64,000 nt of DNA, from the NCBI RefSeq assembly GCF_004851605.1, contig NZ_CP031093.1, positions 3,658,692 through 3,722,691 on the forward strand. Reading direction: 5' to 3'. The notes beneath the pieces were generated by a model. The model was not told the origin of the DNA. It did no database searches and worked only from the letters and a program-made list of their open reading frames with translations. This DNA is from Hydrocarboniclastica marina. GTDB taxonomy: Bacteria > Pseudomonadota > Gammaproteobacteria > Pseudomonadales > Oleiphilaceae. How positions within the stretch are numbered: the stretch's first letter is position 1; each line of letters opens with the position of its first letter. The position numbers and the translations under genes were made by a program. This document shows positions 19,463 to 28,320 of this stretch, one piece after another.

Positions 19463-19688
19463 CGGCGCATTTTATCCGCAAAGGCCACCTGCTGTCTGTC
19501 ATATCAGCAACCCGGCCTGGTAATTCGGCGACGCCTCCACCCAGGAGCGTGAGCATCGCCGGGAGGCGATCTAAACCGACCGAACACCAGAGCCTGGGAT
19601 CTGTGAGATAATACGGCGCTAAACGACAGGCCTCATCTCGCTGCGCATCAGGCCGGCGAGCGGTTAAAGCACAAGCCCAGGTCGCCCC

Positions 19689-20252
19689 ATGGTCAACCAG
19701 ACAGCGCAATTGCCCCCTGCACCTCTCCAGACTGACACGCCCCTATGGCAGTTTTCAGTCAAACTCTGGGGCAACCCCCGGTCAGCCGACGCAGCCCTGG
19801 CGTTACAGGCTCAGGGTTGGGTCGTTAGTCACCTGCTGGTAGCGGCCTTTTCTGCCCAGCAGGGCCGCGTCTGGGACGGTCGGGAGCCTGAAACCATCAA
19901 AGCGTGGCGGCAAGAAGCGACGATGAACCTGAGGTCTTTGCGGCGGTTTCTGCCAAAATCCCGGCCGGACCTGTCGGACCTGCGCCAACGATTGGCTCAA
20001 GCCGAACTCGAAGCGGAACGGATCGAACTCGCCTGGTGGTCCCTCCATCTACAACAGCAGCCGCTCCCGTCGACGCGCGCGCAAGGCGCACTGGCACTGC
20101 TCGCCGATAATCTTGCAGCAGCCGCGGAGCCGTCAGCACAGACAGTGGAACTACTGGCTGACTTTGCCTCGGAGCTTATCCCGGCAGCTACGCGAGAAGC
20201 GCTCACCGAAGCGCTGCAGGCCAGGGCAGGCTACGCGGACGAGCAAAAGTGA
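19689..20252 (+). CDS. Conserved TIGR02444/DUF2390-type protein
   Basis: 187-residue cytoplasmic protein of the conserved but uncharacterised TIGR02444-like family. The N-terminal LWQFSVKLWGNP and VSHLLVAAFSAQQG are characteristic. The rest is mostly helical and rich in Ala, Gln and Leu. It diverges from the ABC-F gene, as in Pseudomonas, and shares a GTGA overlap with the next gene. No function is known. Confidence 0.8.
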   Translation: MVNQTAQLPPAPLQTDTPLWQFSVKLWGNPRSADAALALQAQGWVVSHLLVAAFSAQQGRVWDGREPETIKAWRQEATMNLRSLRRFLPKSRPDLSDLRQRLAQAELEAERIELAWWSLHLQQQPLPSTRAQGALALLADNLAAAAEPSAQTVELLADFASELIPAATREALTEALQARAGYADEQK

Positions 20253-20587
20253 AGCGTGCGCTGATACTTGCGATGATTCTCCTTGCGATAGGCGTGGGAC
20301 TGGTTTTCCTGAAATGGGATCCGGCTACGCGGGAACAGAGCCGCACGGCACACTCCGTCACACTGCCAGGCGCATTGCCGCCTTTTGAGGCCGAGGTACC
20401 GCTGCCACAAAGGGGCCAAAACAACCCTATTGTCTTCAAATGGAAGGACAAATACGGGACCTGGCACTACGGGGACTCGCCACCGCCTGATTCAGAAGCA
20501 CAAGTGCTGAGGGTCGAACCCTTGGGTCCCGCCCTTGCAGAGCCTGCTCCAGCCAGCGCCAGTGAGCGAACAGCCCCACGCTCTTAA
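20249..20587 (+). CDS. Small secreted or anchored protein with DUF4124-like segment
   Basis: 112 residues. One N-terminal hydrophobic helix (residues 5-22) could be a signal anchor. The middle holds FKWKDKYGTWHYGDSPP, the DUF4124 pattern found in many periplasmic proteins of gammaproteobacteria. The C-terminus is Pro/Ala-rich. GTG start at 20249 overlaps the stop of the preceding gene by four bases, so the two are likely co-translated. Function unknown. Confidence 0.78.
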   Translation: MKRALILAMILLAIGVGLVFLKWDPATREQSRTAHSVTLPGALPPFEAEVPLPQRGQNNPIVFKWKDKYGTWHYGDSPPPDSEAQVLRVEPLGPALAEPAPASASERTAPRS

Positions 20588-20672
20588 CCTCACCGGTTTT
20601 CTTCCTGCGATCAGCGCCCAACGGCTATGGGAGCCGCAGGCCAGCTAAGCACTGGCGCGCATCATTGGAATC

Positions 20673-20714
20673 GAGCGCTTAAAAACGCTACCTTTAGCAA
20701 TCATTAAAGCGCTC
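20673..20714. promoter_or_regulatory. Inverted repeat upstream of the FKBP gene
   Basis: GAGCGCTT and AAGCGCTC form an 8-base inverted repeat separated by 26 bases, about 95 bases before the FKBP gene. It could be an operator or a transcript hairpin. The surrounding ~220 bases hold no gene. Confidence 0.35.
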
Positions 20715-20809
20715 ACCCTGGGGGCCACCACCCTGCTGCAGCTATTGAGCACAAGGTGCGCGGCGAAACAGGGCTCAACTTGGACCGGAAAAAGGAAAAG
20801 GAAAAAGCC

Positions 20810-21517
20810 ATGAAGAAATCGCTACTCTCACTATCTATGGCGGGTCTGCTGCTCTCAACCGGCGCAGTCGCTCCGGCCATGGCGGCAGATGCCTCCCTGG
20901 AGACGGAAGAACAGAAAGTCAGCTACAGCATGGGGCTCGTATTCGGCCAGAGAATGCTGAGCGACATCGGTGAGATCGATACTGACAAGTTTATCGTCGG
21001 CATTCGGGACGGGCTGGAAGGCAACGACCCCAAGCTGACACAGGAAGAGATCCAGGGCGTTTTGCAGAGCTTCCAGCAAAAACAGCAGCAAAAGCAGATG
21101 GAGCAAATGAAAGCGATGGCCGACGATAACCTCGCGGCGGCCGAAGAGTTCCTGGAAGAGAACGCCGAGCGCGAAGGCGTCAAAACGACTGAGTCAGGCC
21201 TCCAGTACGAGATCATCACCGAAGGTTCGGGCGAGAGTCCTGAGCCCGGCGACCAGGTGAAAGTGCACTACGAGGGCACGCTGATCGACGGTACAGTGTT
21301 TGATAGCTCCCGTGAGCGCGGCGAGCCTGTAACCTTTGGCCTGAGTGACGTCATTCCCGGCTGGACCGAAGGCCTCCAGTTGATGAAGGAAGGCGGCCGC
21401 ATGAAGCTTTTCGTACCCCCCGAGTTGGCCTACGGCCCAGGCGGAAACCGCTCCATTGGCCCCAACGAAGCACTCGTGTTTGACGTGGAGTTGCTGGAAG
21501 TGAACCCGCAGGACTGA
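20810..21517 (+). CDS. FKBP-type peptidyl-prolyl isomerase, exported
   Basis: FkpA/Mip-like folding helper of the periplasm. MKKSLLSLSMAGLLLS and APAMA-AD form a signal peptide cleaved near residue 24. An N-terminal dimerisation domain with a long charged helix (about 28-120) leads to the FKBP domain with DQVKVHYEGTLIDGTVFDSS, VIPGWTEGLQLM and FVPPELAYG. 235 residues. ATG at 20810 follows AAAGGAAAAG; an upstream in-frame ATG would place charged residues before the signal peptide and is rejected. Confidence 0.92.
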   Translation: MKKSLLSLSMAGLLLSTGAVAPAMAADASLETEEQKVSYSMGLVFGQRMLSDIGEIDTDKFIVGIRDGLEGNDPKLTQEEIQGVLQSFQQKQQQKQMEQMKAMADDNLAAAEEFLEENAEREGVKTTESGLQYEIITEGSGESPEPGDQVKVHYEGTLIDGTVFDSSRERGEPVTFGLSDVIPGWTEGLQLMKEGGRMKLFVPPELAYGPGGNRSIGPNEALVFDVELLEVNPQD

Positions 21518-21528
21518 GGTTCTTATAA

Positions 21529-21563
21529 ACCCTGACACCCGGCCCGGCTCCGGAAGTCAGGGT
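21529..21563 (+). terminator. Hairpin after the FKBP gene
   Basis: ACCCTGAC and GTCAGGGT form an 8-base stem with a GC-rich loop. The following sequence GTGCGTTTACG has only a short T-run, so termination strength is uncertain. Confidence 0.5.
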
Positions 21564-21671
21564 GTGCGTTTACGGGCTCCGCTGGCTACCCGTGGCCTGG
21601 CTGACCATCCGCCAGGAGGGAATTAGAAATGGCCGGACCGCTGCCTATGCAGGCAGCGCGCGGTCTCACTT

Positions 21672-22160
21672 TCAGGCCACTTTTTCGGCGTGAACCGTGT
21701 GCAGGGATTCGATCAGCAAGTCTTCAAGCTCAAAGCGCTCTTCCAGAACCTCGCCCAGCTCAGACAGCCTTTTGTGCAACCCCTTGACCTCAACCTCTGA
21801 CAGCTCAGCGTTACTGGCTTTGGTCGCGTCAAAGCGGTCGTTGAACGCCAAGGCGTGTTCGGTAGACGCGCTGATGCGCGGATAGATCTTACTGGCCAGC
21901 TCCAGACCGCCGTCGTCATATTCCCGCGCTTCCTGGATCAGCTTCTCGTACACCTCAAAATGCCCTGCGGAGACATAGTCGACCAGGATCTCACAGAGAT
22001 ACTCAAGACGGCGCTTGACCACTACTGTGTCGTTCATAGCCGAGACGCCACTCAGGCCACAGTACTGGACAATCAGATCCTGCCGCTCCCTGAGCCAGCG
22101 TTCAATAAGCTCTCCCACACTTCCCCACCGCTCTCTGGCGGTGCCAATGTTATCAGGCAT
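21672..22160 (-). CDS. algQ: Rsd/AlgQ anti-sigma-70 factor
   Basis: Rsd/AlgQ binds free sigma-70 and so affects sigma competition; in P. aeruginosa AlgQ influences alginate and pyoverdine genes. 162 residues, helical, with family-typical RWGSVGELIERWLRERQDL, LCEILVDYVSAGHFEVYE and FNDRFD segments. It lies between the FKBP gene and dsbB, as in Pseudomonas, where algQ is next to dsbH. No oddity seen. Confidence 0.93.
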   Translation of the reverse strand: MPDNIGTARERWGSVGELIERWLRERQDLIVQYCGLSGVSAMNDTVVVKRRLEYLCEILVDYVSAGHFEVYEKLIQEAREYDDGGLELASKIYPRISASTEHALAFNDRFDATKASNAELSEVEVKGLHKRLSELGEVLEERFELEDLLIESLHTVHAEKVA

Positions 22161-22216
22161 GAAGCCTCCAAGACGTTATGGTTATTATTGGATAGTTTCA
22201 ACAAACGTTACCCCAA

Positions 22217-22720
22217 TCATTGATTTGCGGCAAGCAGACGGCGGAACAGAAGATAGACCATTGCGCAGGCGAACAATATAAAAGCAAAAAGGGTCCAACC
22301 GGGAATACTGATACCGAGAAACGTCCAACTGACCTTTGCGCAGTCCCCGGTCCCTTGCAAGGCAATCATGATGACATCCATCAGCGGAAAGGCCTCCAGC
22401 AAATAGTCCACACTGGGTCCGCACGCCGGCACCTGATCCGCCGGCAGACTCTGCAACCACAATTGGCGGCTGGCCAGGGCAGCACCGGCTGCCGACAGCA
22501 GAATAACCAGCCCGGCGTAAATGCTTGTACCCGTGCGTCCGGCCGGATTATGTAAGGCGGCCAGCAGTGCGACCACCCCAACACCAATCACAGCGACGCG
22601 CTGCAGCATGCAAAGCGGGCAGGGCAACAGCCCCATCACGTGTTCCATGAACAACGCAATGGCCATGAGTACGGCACAAGCTAAAAAAACGAGCAGAAAC
22701 AGGGAACGGCTCAGCCGCAT
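22217..22720 (-). CDS. dsbB: Disulphide bond formation protein DsbB
   Basis: Inner-membrane quinone reductase that re-oxidises DsbA. 167 residues with four membrane helices. The two redox pairs are C34/C37 in PCPLC and C100/C127 in the periplasmic loop (PACGPS and GDCAK). The position upstream of algQ suggests it equals Pseudomonas dsbH rather than the main dsbB, but sequence alone does not separate them. Confidence 0.93.
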   Translation of the reverse strand: MRLSRSLFLLVFLACAVLMAIALFMEHVMGLLPCPLCMLQRVAVIGVGVVALLAALHNPAGRTGTSIYAGLVILLSAAGAALASRQLWLQSLPADQVPACGPSVDYLLEAFPLMDVIMIALQGTGDCAKVSWTFLGISIPGWTLFAFILFACAMVYLLFRRLLAANQ

Positions 22721-22928
22721 CGAAAATTCCTCTCAAGGTTTAGTAACGCAATGCTTAGCGCCAGCACTGGCCCAGGCGAATAGCCGTGACAGGGCCTTAC
22801 CAGCGCTATCCCGTAAAGGCGCCAAGGGTAACCCGGAATGCGGCTGTGCTAAAAGCAGGCTGAGAGAGCGGCAGAGGGGCCAATCACCGTCTAAACTTGC
22901 GGGATCGGTTATTCAGGAAAATCTCCCA

Positions 22929-23372
22929 ATGCCCATGCACACTCTGCGACAACTTTTCAGCACCCGCGCGCTCACTCTTCTGGTGCTTCTGACGCTGGCC
23001 GGACCCGCGAATTTTGCCGGCGCTGCAGCCAAGCAGGAAGACGGTACCGGCCCCGCTTATCTGGACCTTGGGCCTGCTTTTACGGTCAATGTTGGCGAAG
23101 CTGGCAATCAGCTCAGCTACGCCAAGGTCGAACTCACCCTGCGTATCGAAGGCAAACCCAACCTCGAGCGGGCAGATCACCACCGACCGGCACTACGGGA
23201 CATTCTGGTTACCCTGCTGAGCAACCAGCCGCTCGAAAAGGTACAGGACAGTGATGGACGGGAAGCGGTACGCCTGACAGCGCTGGAACAGATACAGGCC
23301 TTTCTCGAGCAGGAAGAAGGCGAGCAACTGGTCACTGACGTGCTGTTCACCACTTTCGTCGTGCAACGCTAG
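22929..23372 (+). CDS. FliL-family exported protein
   Basis: 147 residues with an N-terminal signal-like helix (residues 10-30) and a FliL-type domain: YLDLGPAFTVN, LSYAKVELTLR, and the C-terminal LVTDVLFTTFVVQR. FliL proteins associate with the flagellar stator, but no flagellar gene is nearby; stand-alone copies like this are common in gammaproteobacteria and their role is unclear. ATG at 22929 follows AGGAAAA; another ATG lies at 22935. Confidence 0.82.
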   Translation: MPMHTLRQLFSTRALTLLVLLTLAGPANFAGAAAKQEDGTGPAYLDLGPAFTVNVGEAGNQLSYAKVELTLRIEGKPNLERADHHRPALRDILVTLLSNQPLEKVQDSDGREAVRLTALEQIQAFLEQEEGEQLVTDVLFTTFVVQR

Positions 23373-23390
23373 AGTCTGGCAAGGCTAGAG

Positions 23391-23410
23391 CCCTGCAAGG
23401 CAGGGTTTTT
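23391..23410 (+). terminator. Intrinsic terminator after the FliL-like gene
   Basis: CCCTGC-AAG-GCAGGG is a 6-pair stem followed by TTTTT, directly after the gene. Confidence 0.65.
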
Positions 23411-23530
23411 GCGTCAGAAGATGCCGTAGCAGCGCCAGAGTTCTGCAATGCATTAACAGTCCGGCCTTTGCTCTGAACGGCGCCGGACACATGCCAACGG
23501 GACAGTCGTTACGCCAGCACGCCAATCAGC

Positions 23531-23737
23531 TCAGGCGATGCGGACCCGCTCGACTTTATGTGCCTCGGCGAGCGTGATCGCGCCATCTTCCCAGCCCGCT
23601 TCCCAGGCAGAGACGACGACGTCCCCACGGTAGGGGCAGCGATCCCGGGCCATACCGATATAGCCGGCTGCATAGCCCTGGCGGTACGCCCTGCTAAGGG
23701 ATTCGAGGTCCCACCCAAGCCCATTCTGACGGGGCAT
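23531..23737 (-). CDS. rmf: Ribosome modulation factor
   Basis: RMF binds ribosomes in stationary phase and drives formation of inactive 100S dimers. 68 residues, basic, with the family features AYRQGYAAGYIG, DRCPY and WEAGWEDG. The ATG at 23737 has AAGGAG 7 bases before it; a longer in-frame start at 23857 adds an unrelated 40-residue extension. The downstream gap to gshA is about 350 bases. Confidence 0.9.
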   Translation of the reverse strand: MPRQNGLGWDLESLSRAYRQGYAAGYIGMARDRCPYRGDVVVSAWEAGWEDGAITLAEAHKVERVRIA

Positions 23738-24088
23738 GACCAGTCTCCTTGTGAACAGGTCAGATTTCAGTCGCAGCGTCCGCCTGCCCGCTACTGTAGT
23801 AAGTCGACTGAAACAGTAGCACCCGATCATAAATCGAACAATTGACTGCCCTTCCAATCTGTGGACCAGTGCTCGGTTGTCCGGAGGGAAACTGTCTGGT
23901 TGGGACGAGGTCTACCTAAAGGGCCTCTGATTAACGCCTGGATCGCCTCTGGTTTTCGAAGCTACTCACAATCAAGTCGGGACTTTCCTGGAAGGCTGGC
24001 TGCCTTTCAGGAATTCGCAACGCAGAGTGTGGGTAGCTTTGGTGGAGTGTGGGTAGGTTTGAAAGCCCCGAAGGGCGCGCGGAGGCGC
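23738..24088. other. Gap between rmf and gshA with a 20 bp duplication
   Basis: No credible gene. GAGTGTGGGTAG occurs at 24025-24036 and again at 24045-24056, a 20-base period duplicated once. On the minus strand GCCC-TTCG-GGGC near 24065-24076 could be a weak hairpin ending gshA. Confidence 0.4.
24025..24064. repeat. Two-copy 20 bp tandem repeat
   Basis: GAGTGTGGGTAG-C-TTTGGTG is followed by GAGTGTGGGTAG-G-TTTGAAA. The first 12 bases and a TTTG are identical between the two copies. Confidence 0.6.
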
Positions 24089-25642
24089 TTACTGCGCGCG
24101 GTAGTGCGCCAGAAAGGCCTCAAAATCTGCTCCATCCTCGGCCTCGAGCTGCCGCGTCGCCGCAAGCGATGCCTCAGCTGCTGCACGCTCTGCTTCCATT
24201 TCTGACACGGTTAGACCTTCTTCACGCAACGCGCGTTGCTGATTTTCAGCCAGGCCGAGACTCCACTCGAGATAACCCACGCCCTGGGACTCCATTGCAG
24301 CCAAAGCCCGGGCTGAGGCAGTCTGGCTGTCGTCATCGAGTTTGGCGCGTTGCACTGCCAGAGCCCTCGTGTATTGCTGTCGACCGCTACTGCGGTCCAG
24401 CAGCTCGGCCAGCGGCACCAGCCGGTCGAATATGCGCGCGCCACAATCCCGGAGGCTATGCGATTCTTTGTTGACCTCCAGGCTCAAGTCGGCCCGCCGG
24501 CCTTCATTCACCACCTCACGGAAGTTATTGTCGAGAACGTCGCACTCCCGCGGGTCTATAGCGGGGCTCTCGCTCAGCAGGCAGTCCAGCAGGAACAGGT
24601 CAAGAAAATCGACCTGGGCCGCACTGATCCCAACTTCTGCAAACGGATCCAGGTCCAGGCAGCGCACCTCCACATACTCCACCCCTCGTGCCCTCAGGGC
24701 GTGGCTGGGCTTTTCGCCGCTCTGGGTGGTGCGTTTGGGCCGCATGGCGCTGTAATACTCGTTCTCGATCTGCAGCACGTTGGTATTGATCTGGATAGGC
24801 TCGCCGTTACGCCACAGCCCGATAGCCTCATAGGCCGGCCAGGGTGTGTGAATCGCCCGCTCCAGGGTTTCAATGTAAGTGTCGAGCCGGTTGAAACAGA
24901 TGTTGAGCGAGGCCTGGGCATTGTTGTGGTAGCCCAGGTCGCCCATACGCAGCGATGTCGCCTTAGGGCTGTACCATGTCTGGTCGTCCCAGCGCTTGAG
25001 GTTGTGGGGCCGGCCGGCGACAAAAGACGCGTCAAGGGCAGGCGAACTGCCGAACAGGTACATCAGCAGCCAGGAGCGACGCCGGAAATTTCGGATCAGC
25101 CAGAAATACTGTTCGGACTTGAAATCCTGCAGAGTCTGGCCATCTGCGGCTAAACGCTGCCATTGTTTCCAGAACGCATCTGGCAGGGAGAAGTTATAGT
25201 GAGTGCCCGCAATACTCTGCATCACCCGGCCATAACGCACCGCCAGGCCCTGCCGGTAAACGTACTTGAGCCGACCCACGTTGGAGGTTCCGTACTCGGC
25301 AATGGGGATGCTGGCGTCCCCGTCTATACGGCAAGGCATGCTATTGGGCCAGAAGAGCTCATCGCCCAGGTTTAGCTGGACGTAGCTATGGATCTGACGC
25401 AGGGAGTGCAGCAGGGATTCTGTACTGTCACAAACCGGCGTAATCAACTCCAGCAGTGCTTCGGAGTAATCCGTGGTGATCCGGGGATGCGTCAGGGCCG
25501 AGCCCAGCGCGACCGGATGAGGGGTCTGGGCAATGAAGCCATTCCGGTCTACTCGTAACCCTTCCCTTTCAACCCCTTTCAGAAAGCCCGGCCACTGCTC
25601 GGCGATGAGCTCCTGAAATCGCTGCAGCCGCAGTTCGGCCAT
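24089..25642 (-). CDS. gshA: Glutamate-cysteine ligase
   Basis: Joins glutamate and cysteine in the first step of glutathione synthesis. 517 residues, nearly identical in length to E. coli GshA (518). Typical segments include KGVEREGLRVDRNGF, LLELITPV, FWPNSMPC, and GTSNVGRLKYVYRQGLAVRYG. The start MAELRLQRF at 25642 is chosen because AGGAG lies 8 bases upstream; an ATG at 25660 precedes that site. It follows tex on the same strand. Confidence 0.96.
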   Translation of the reverse strand: MAELRLQRFQELIAEQWPGFLKGVEREGLRVDRNGFIAQTPHPVALGSALTHPRITTDYSEALLELITPVCDSTESLLHSLRQIHSYVQLNLGDELFWPNSMPCRIDGDASIPIAEYGTSNVGRLKYVYRQGLAVRYGRVMQSIAGTHYNFSLPDAFWKQWQRLAADGQTLQDFKSEQYFWLIRNFRRRSWLLMYLFGSSPALDASFVAGRPHNLKRWDDQTWYSPKATSLRMGDLGYHNNAQASLNICFNRLDTYIETLERAIHTPWPAYEAIGLWRNGEPIQINTNVLQIENEYYSAMRPKRTTQSGEKPSHALRARGVEYVEVRCLDLDPFAEVGISAAQVDFLDLFLLDCLLSESPAIDPRECDVLDNNFREVVNEGRRADLSLEVNKESHSLRDCGARIFDRLVPLAELLDRSSGRQQYTRALAVQRAKLDDDSQTASARALAAMESQGVGYLEWSLGLAENQQRALREEGLTVSEMEAERAAAEASLAATRQLEAEDGADFEAFLAHYRAQ

Positions 25643-25685
25643 AGCTGATACTCCTGACATGTAAATGTACCCGCCGAGCGGGCCG

Positions 25686-28058
25686 TTAGGTTCGACGCCC
25701 TGCTTTGCGCATGGCTTCAGCCAGGGCACCGGCCATGGCGCCCCCTTGCTGACCTGCTCCTGCAGCCGTGCTCTCCCGGCCGCGTGAAGCCTGTTGTGGG
25801 CGGTCTTTCGCTCCGGGCGAGGCATTCCGCGCTGACCGGCCAGCGTTAGGCGATGATGTGTCGCCTGGGCGGCTGGCTTCACCGGGCTGATCTTCCATAC
25901 GCATGGTCAGGGCGACACGTCGGCGTTTCTCATCGACTTCAAGAACCTTCACTTTAACGATATCACCGGTTTTGACCACTTCCCGGGGATCCTTGACGAA
26001 CCGGTTGGCCAGCGCTGAGATATGGACCAGCCCGTCCTGATGCACGCCGATGTCAACAAAGGCACCAAAGTTCGTGACGTTGGTGACGCTACCCTCCAGT
26101 ACCATGCCCGGCTTGAGGTCGGCCAGGCTTTCCACACCTTCCTGGAAGCTGGCAAAGCGGAACTCCGGGCGGGGGTCACGCCCCGGCTTTTCCAGCTCGG
26201 CGAGAATATCGCGCACGGTGGGCAGGCCGAACTTATCGGTGACATAGTCTTCCGCCCGGAGAGAGCGGAGGAAGTCGCGGTCCCCTATCAGCGAGGCAAT
26301 ATCGCGCTTGTTGCGTCGCGCGATTTCCTCGACGACGCCGTAGGCCTCAGGGTGAACAGTGGACGCATCGAGCGGGTCGGAACCGCTCATGATGCGGAGG
26401 AAACCGGCCGCCTGCTCAAACGTTTTCGCCCCCAGGCGCGGTACTTTCAGAAGGGCGCGGCGACTGGTAAAGGCGCCGTTCTGGTCACGGAAACTTACGA
26501 TGTTTTCAGCGGTTATCGGGTTAAGCCCTGAAACCCGCGTCAGCAAAGGTGCCGACGCGGTATTGAGGTCGACCCCTACGGCATTCACGCAATCTTCCAC
26601 TACCGCGCCCAGGCTGCGGGACAGCTGGACCTGAGAGACATCATGCTGGTACTGACCGACACCAATGGACTTGGGTTCGATTTTCACCAGTTCCGCCAAT
26701 GGATCCTGCAAGCGCCGGGCGATTGAGACTGCTCCGCGGATGGTCACATCCAGGTCGGGCAATTCCTTGGACGCGAACTCAGAGGCGGAGTAAATCGATG
26801 CTCCCGCCTCACTGACGAGAATACGCGTCAGTTTCAGCTCAGGATGCTTCTGCATCAACTCGGCCACCAGCTTCTCTGTTTCCCGGCTGGCTGTGCCGTT
26901 GCCAATTGCAACGATCTCGATGGCGTATTGCCGACACCACCTGGCCAGCTGACTAATGGATTCGTCCCACTGATTCCGGGGCGCATGAGGAAAAATGCCG
27001 CCGTGCCCGACCACTTTGCCAGTCTGGTCAATAATCGCGACCTTGACACCGGTTCGCAGCCCCGGGTCCAGGCCCAGTGTCGCCCGCGGACCTGCTGGGG
27101 CAGCCAGCAACAGATCCTGCAGATTGTTCGCAAACACGCGAATGGCCTCGTCTTCAGCCGATTCCCGCAGGCGCCCCATGAGATCGGTTTCCAGATGGGT
27201 GGCAAGCTTTACCCGCCAGGTCCAGCGCACGACTTCCTGTAGCCAGCGGTCACCCGGCCGGCTCCTGTCTTCGACTTGCCAGCGCCGCGCGATCATAGCT
27301 TCACAGGGGTGCGGCTGGCCGGGTGCTTGCTCAGCGTCACCGACGACCAGGCTATAGGTCAGGACGCCCTCGTTGCGGCCCCGAAAAATGGCGAGCGCCC
27401 GGTGGGACGGAACCCGGCGCAGCGGTTCCCGATGGTCGAAGTAATCTCGGAACTTCGCGCCTTCCTGCTCCTTGCCCTGGATGACGGTCACCTGTATATC
27501 AGCGTTCTGCCAGAGGTAGTCGCGAAGCCTTCCGAGCAACTCGGCATCCTCGGCAAAGCGTTCCATCAGAATGTATTTGGCGCCATCCAGAGCGGCCTTC
27601 GTGTCCGCCACCCCCGCCTCGGCGTTGACGTATCCCGCAGCGGTCTGCTCTGGGTCGAGAGCGGGATCCCCGTACAGCTGGTCCGCCAGTGGCTCAAGGC
27701 CGGCTTCCCGAGCGATCTGACCCTTAGTGCGCCGCTTTGGCTTGAACGGGAGGTAAAGGTCTTCGAGACGCCCTTTACTGTCGGCATCGGCTATGGCTGA
27801 AGCCAGGGCGTCAGTCAGCTTGCCCTGCTCATCAATGCTTTTCAGCACCGCCTGCCGCCGATCTTCCAGCTCCCGCAGATAATTCAGGCGCTCATCGAGG
27901 TTCCGCAGCTGGGTATCGTCCAGCGAACCGGTGACCTCTTTGCGATAACGGGCAATGAAAGGCACCGTCGAACCTTCGTCCAGAAGCTGGACGGTAGCCC
28001 GGACCTGTTCGGCCCTCACCTGGAGCTCGTTGGCGATCTGCTGGTAAATCTTGTCCAT
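25686..28058 (-). CDS. tex: Tex, S1-domain RNA-binding transcription accessory protein
   Basis: Tex is a conserved nucleic-acid-binding protein related to eukaryotic Spt6. 790 residues. In order: N-terminal HTH-like Tex_N ([25 protein letters not shown]), a YqgF-homologous RNase-like domain ([17 protein letters not shown]), helix-hairpin-helix repeats ([16 protein letters not shown]), and a C-terminal S1 domain ([18 protein letters not shown]). A Gly/Ala/Arg-rich tail ends the protein. ATG at 28058 has AGAGGTG upstream. Molecular role in this organism is inferred from family. Confidence 0.95.
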   Translation of the reverse strand: MDKIYQQIANELQVRAEQVRATVQLLDEGSTVPFIARYRKEVTGSLDDTQLRNLDERLNYLRELEDRRQAVLKSIDEQGKLTDALASAIADADSKGRLEDLYLPFKPKRRTKGQIAREAGLEPLADQLYGDPALDPEQTAAGYVNAEAGVADTKAALDGAKYILMERFAEDAELLGRLRDYLWQNADIQVTVIQGKEQEGAKFRDYFDHREPLRRVPSHRALAIFRGRNEGVLTYSLVVGDAEQAPGQPHPCEAMIARRWQVEDRSRPGDRWLQEVVRWTWRVKLATHLETDLMGRLRESAEDEAIRVFANNLQDLLLAAPAGPRATLGLDPGLRTGVKVAIIDQTGKVVGHGGIFPHAPRNQWDESISQLARWCRQYAIEIVAIGNGTASRETEKLVAELMQKHPELKLTRILVSEAGASIYSASEFASKELPDLDVTIRGAVSIARRLQDPLAELVKIEPKSIGVGQYQHDVSQVQLSRSLGAVVEDCVNAVGVDLNTASAPLLTRVSGLNPITAENIVSFRDQNGAFTSRRALLKVPRLGAKTFEQAAGFLRIMSGSDPLDASTVHPEAYGVVEEIARRNKRDIASLIGDRDFLRSLRAEDYVTDKFGLPTVRDILAELEKPGRDPRPEFRFASFQEGVESLADLKPGMVLEGSVTNVTNFGAFVDIGVHQDGLVHISALANRFVKDPREVVKTGDIVKVKVLEVDEKRRRVALTMRMEDQPGEASRPGDTSSPNAGRSARNASPGAKDRPQQASRGRESTAAGAGQQGGAMAGALAEAMRKAGRRT

Positions 28059-28320
28059 AACACCTCTGGAAGACGGGTAATGATCAGCCGGACACCTGGC
28101 AGCCCGGAACTCGAAGGGAGCGGCATTATAGGGCGCCCAGAGCCTTCGCTCCACTGTCGGCCCACTGTCGGCACAGTGCCGGGCCAATCTATAGCCTAAT
28201 GGCTAATCACGGCCATTTTGCTGACTCTTCATTGGCCACCACTGCTTTTGCTTTGCCAGCCAATATTCTATGCGTCGCCGGCTACTTCGCTCATGCGCTC
28301 GAGGACAGCTTCGCCCAACT

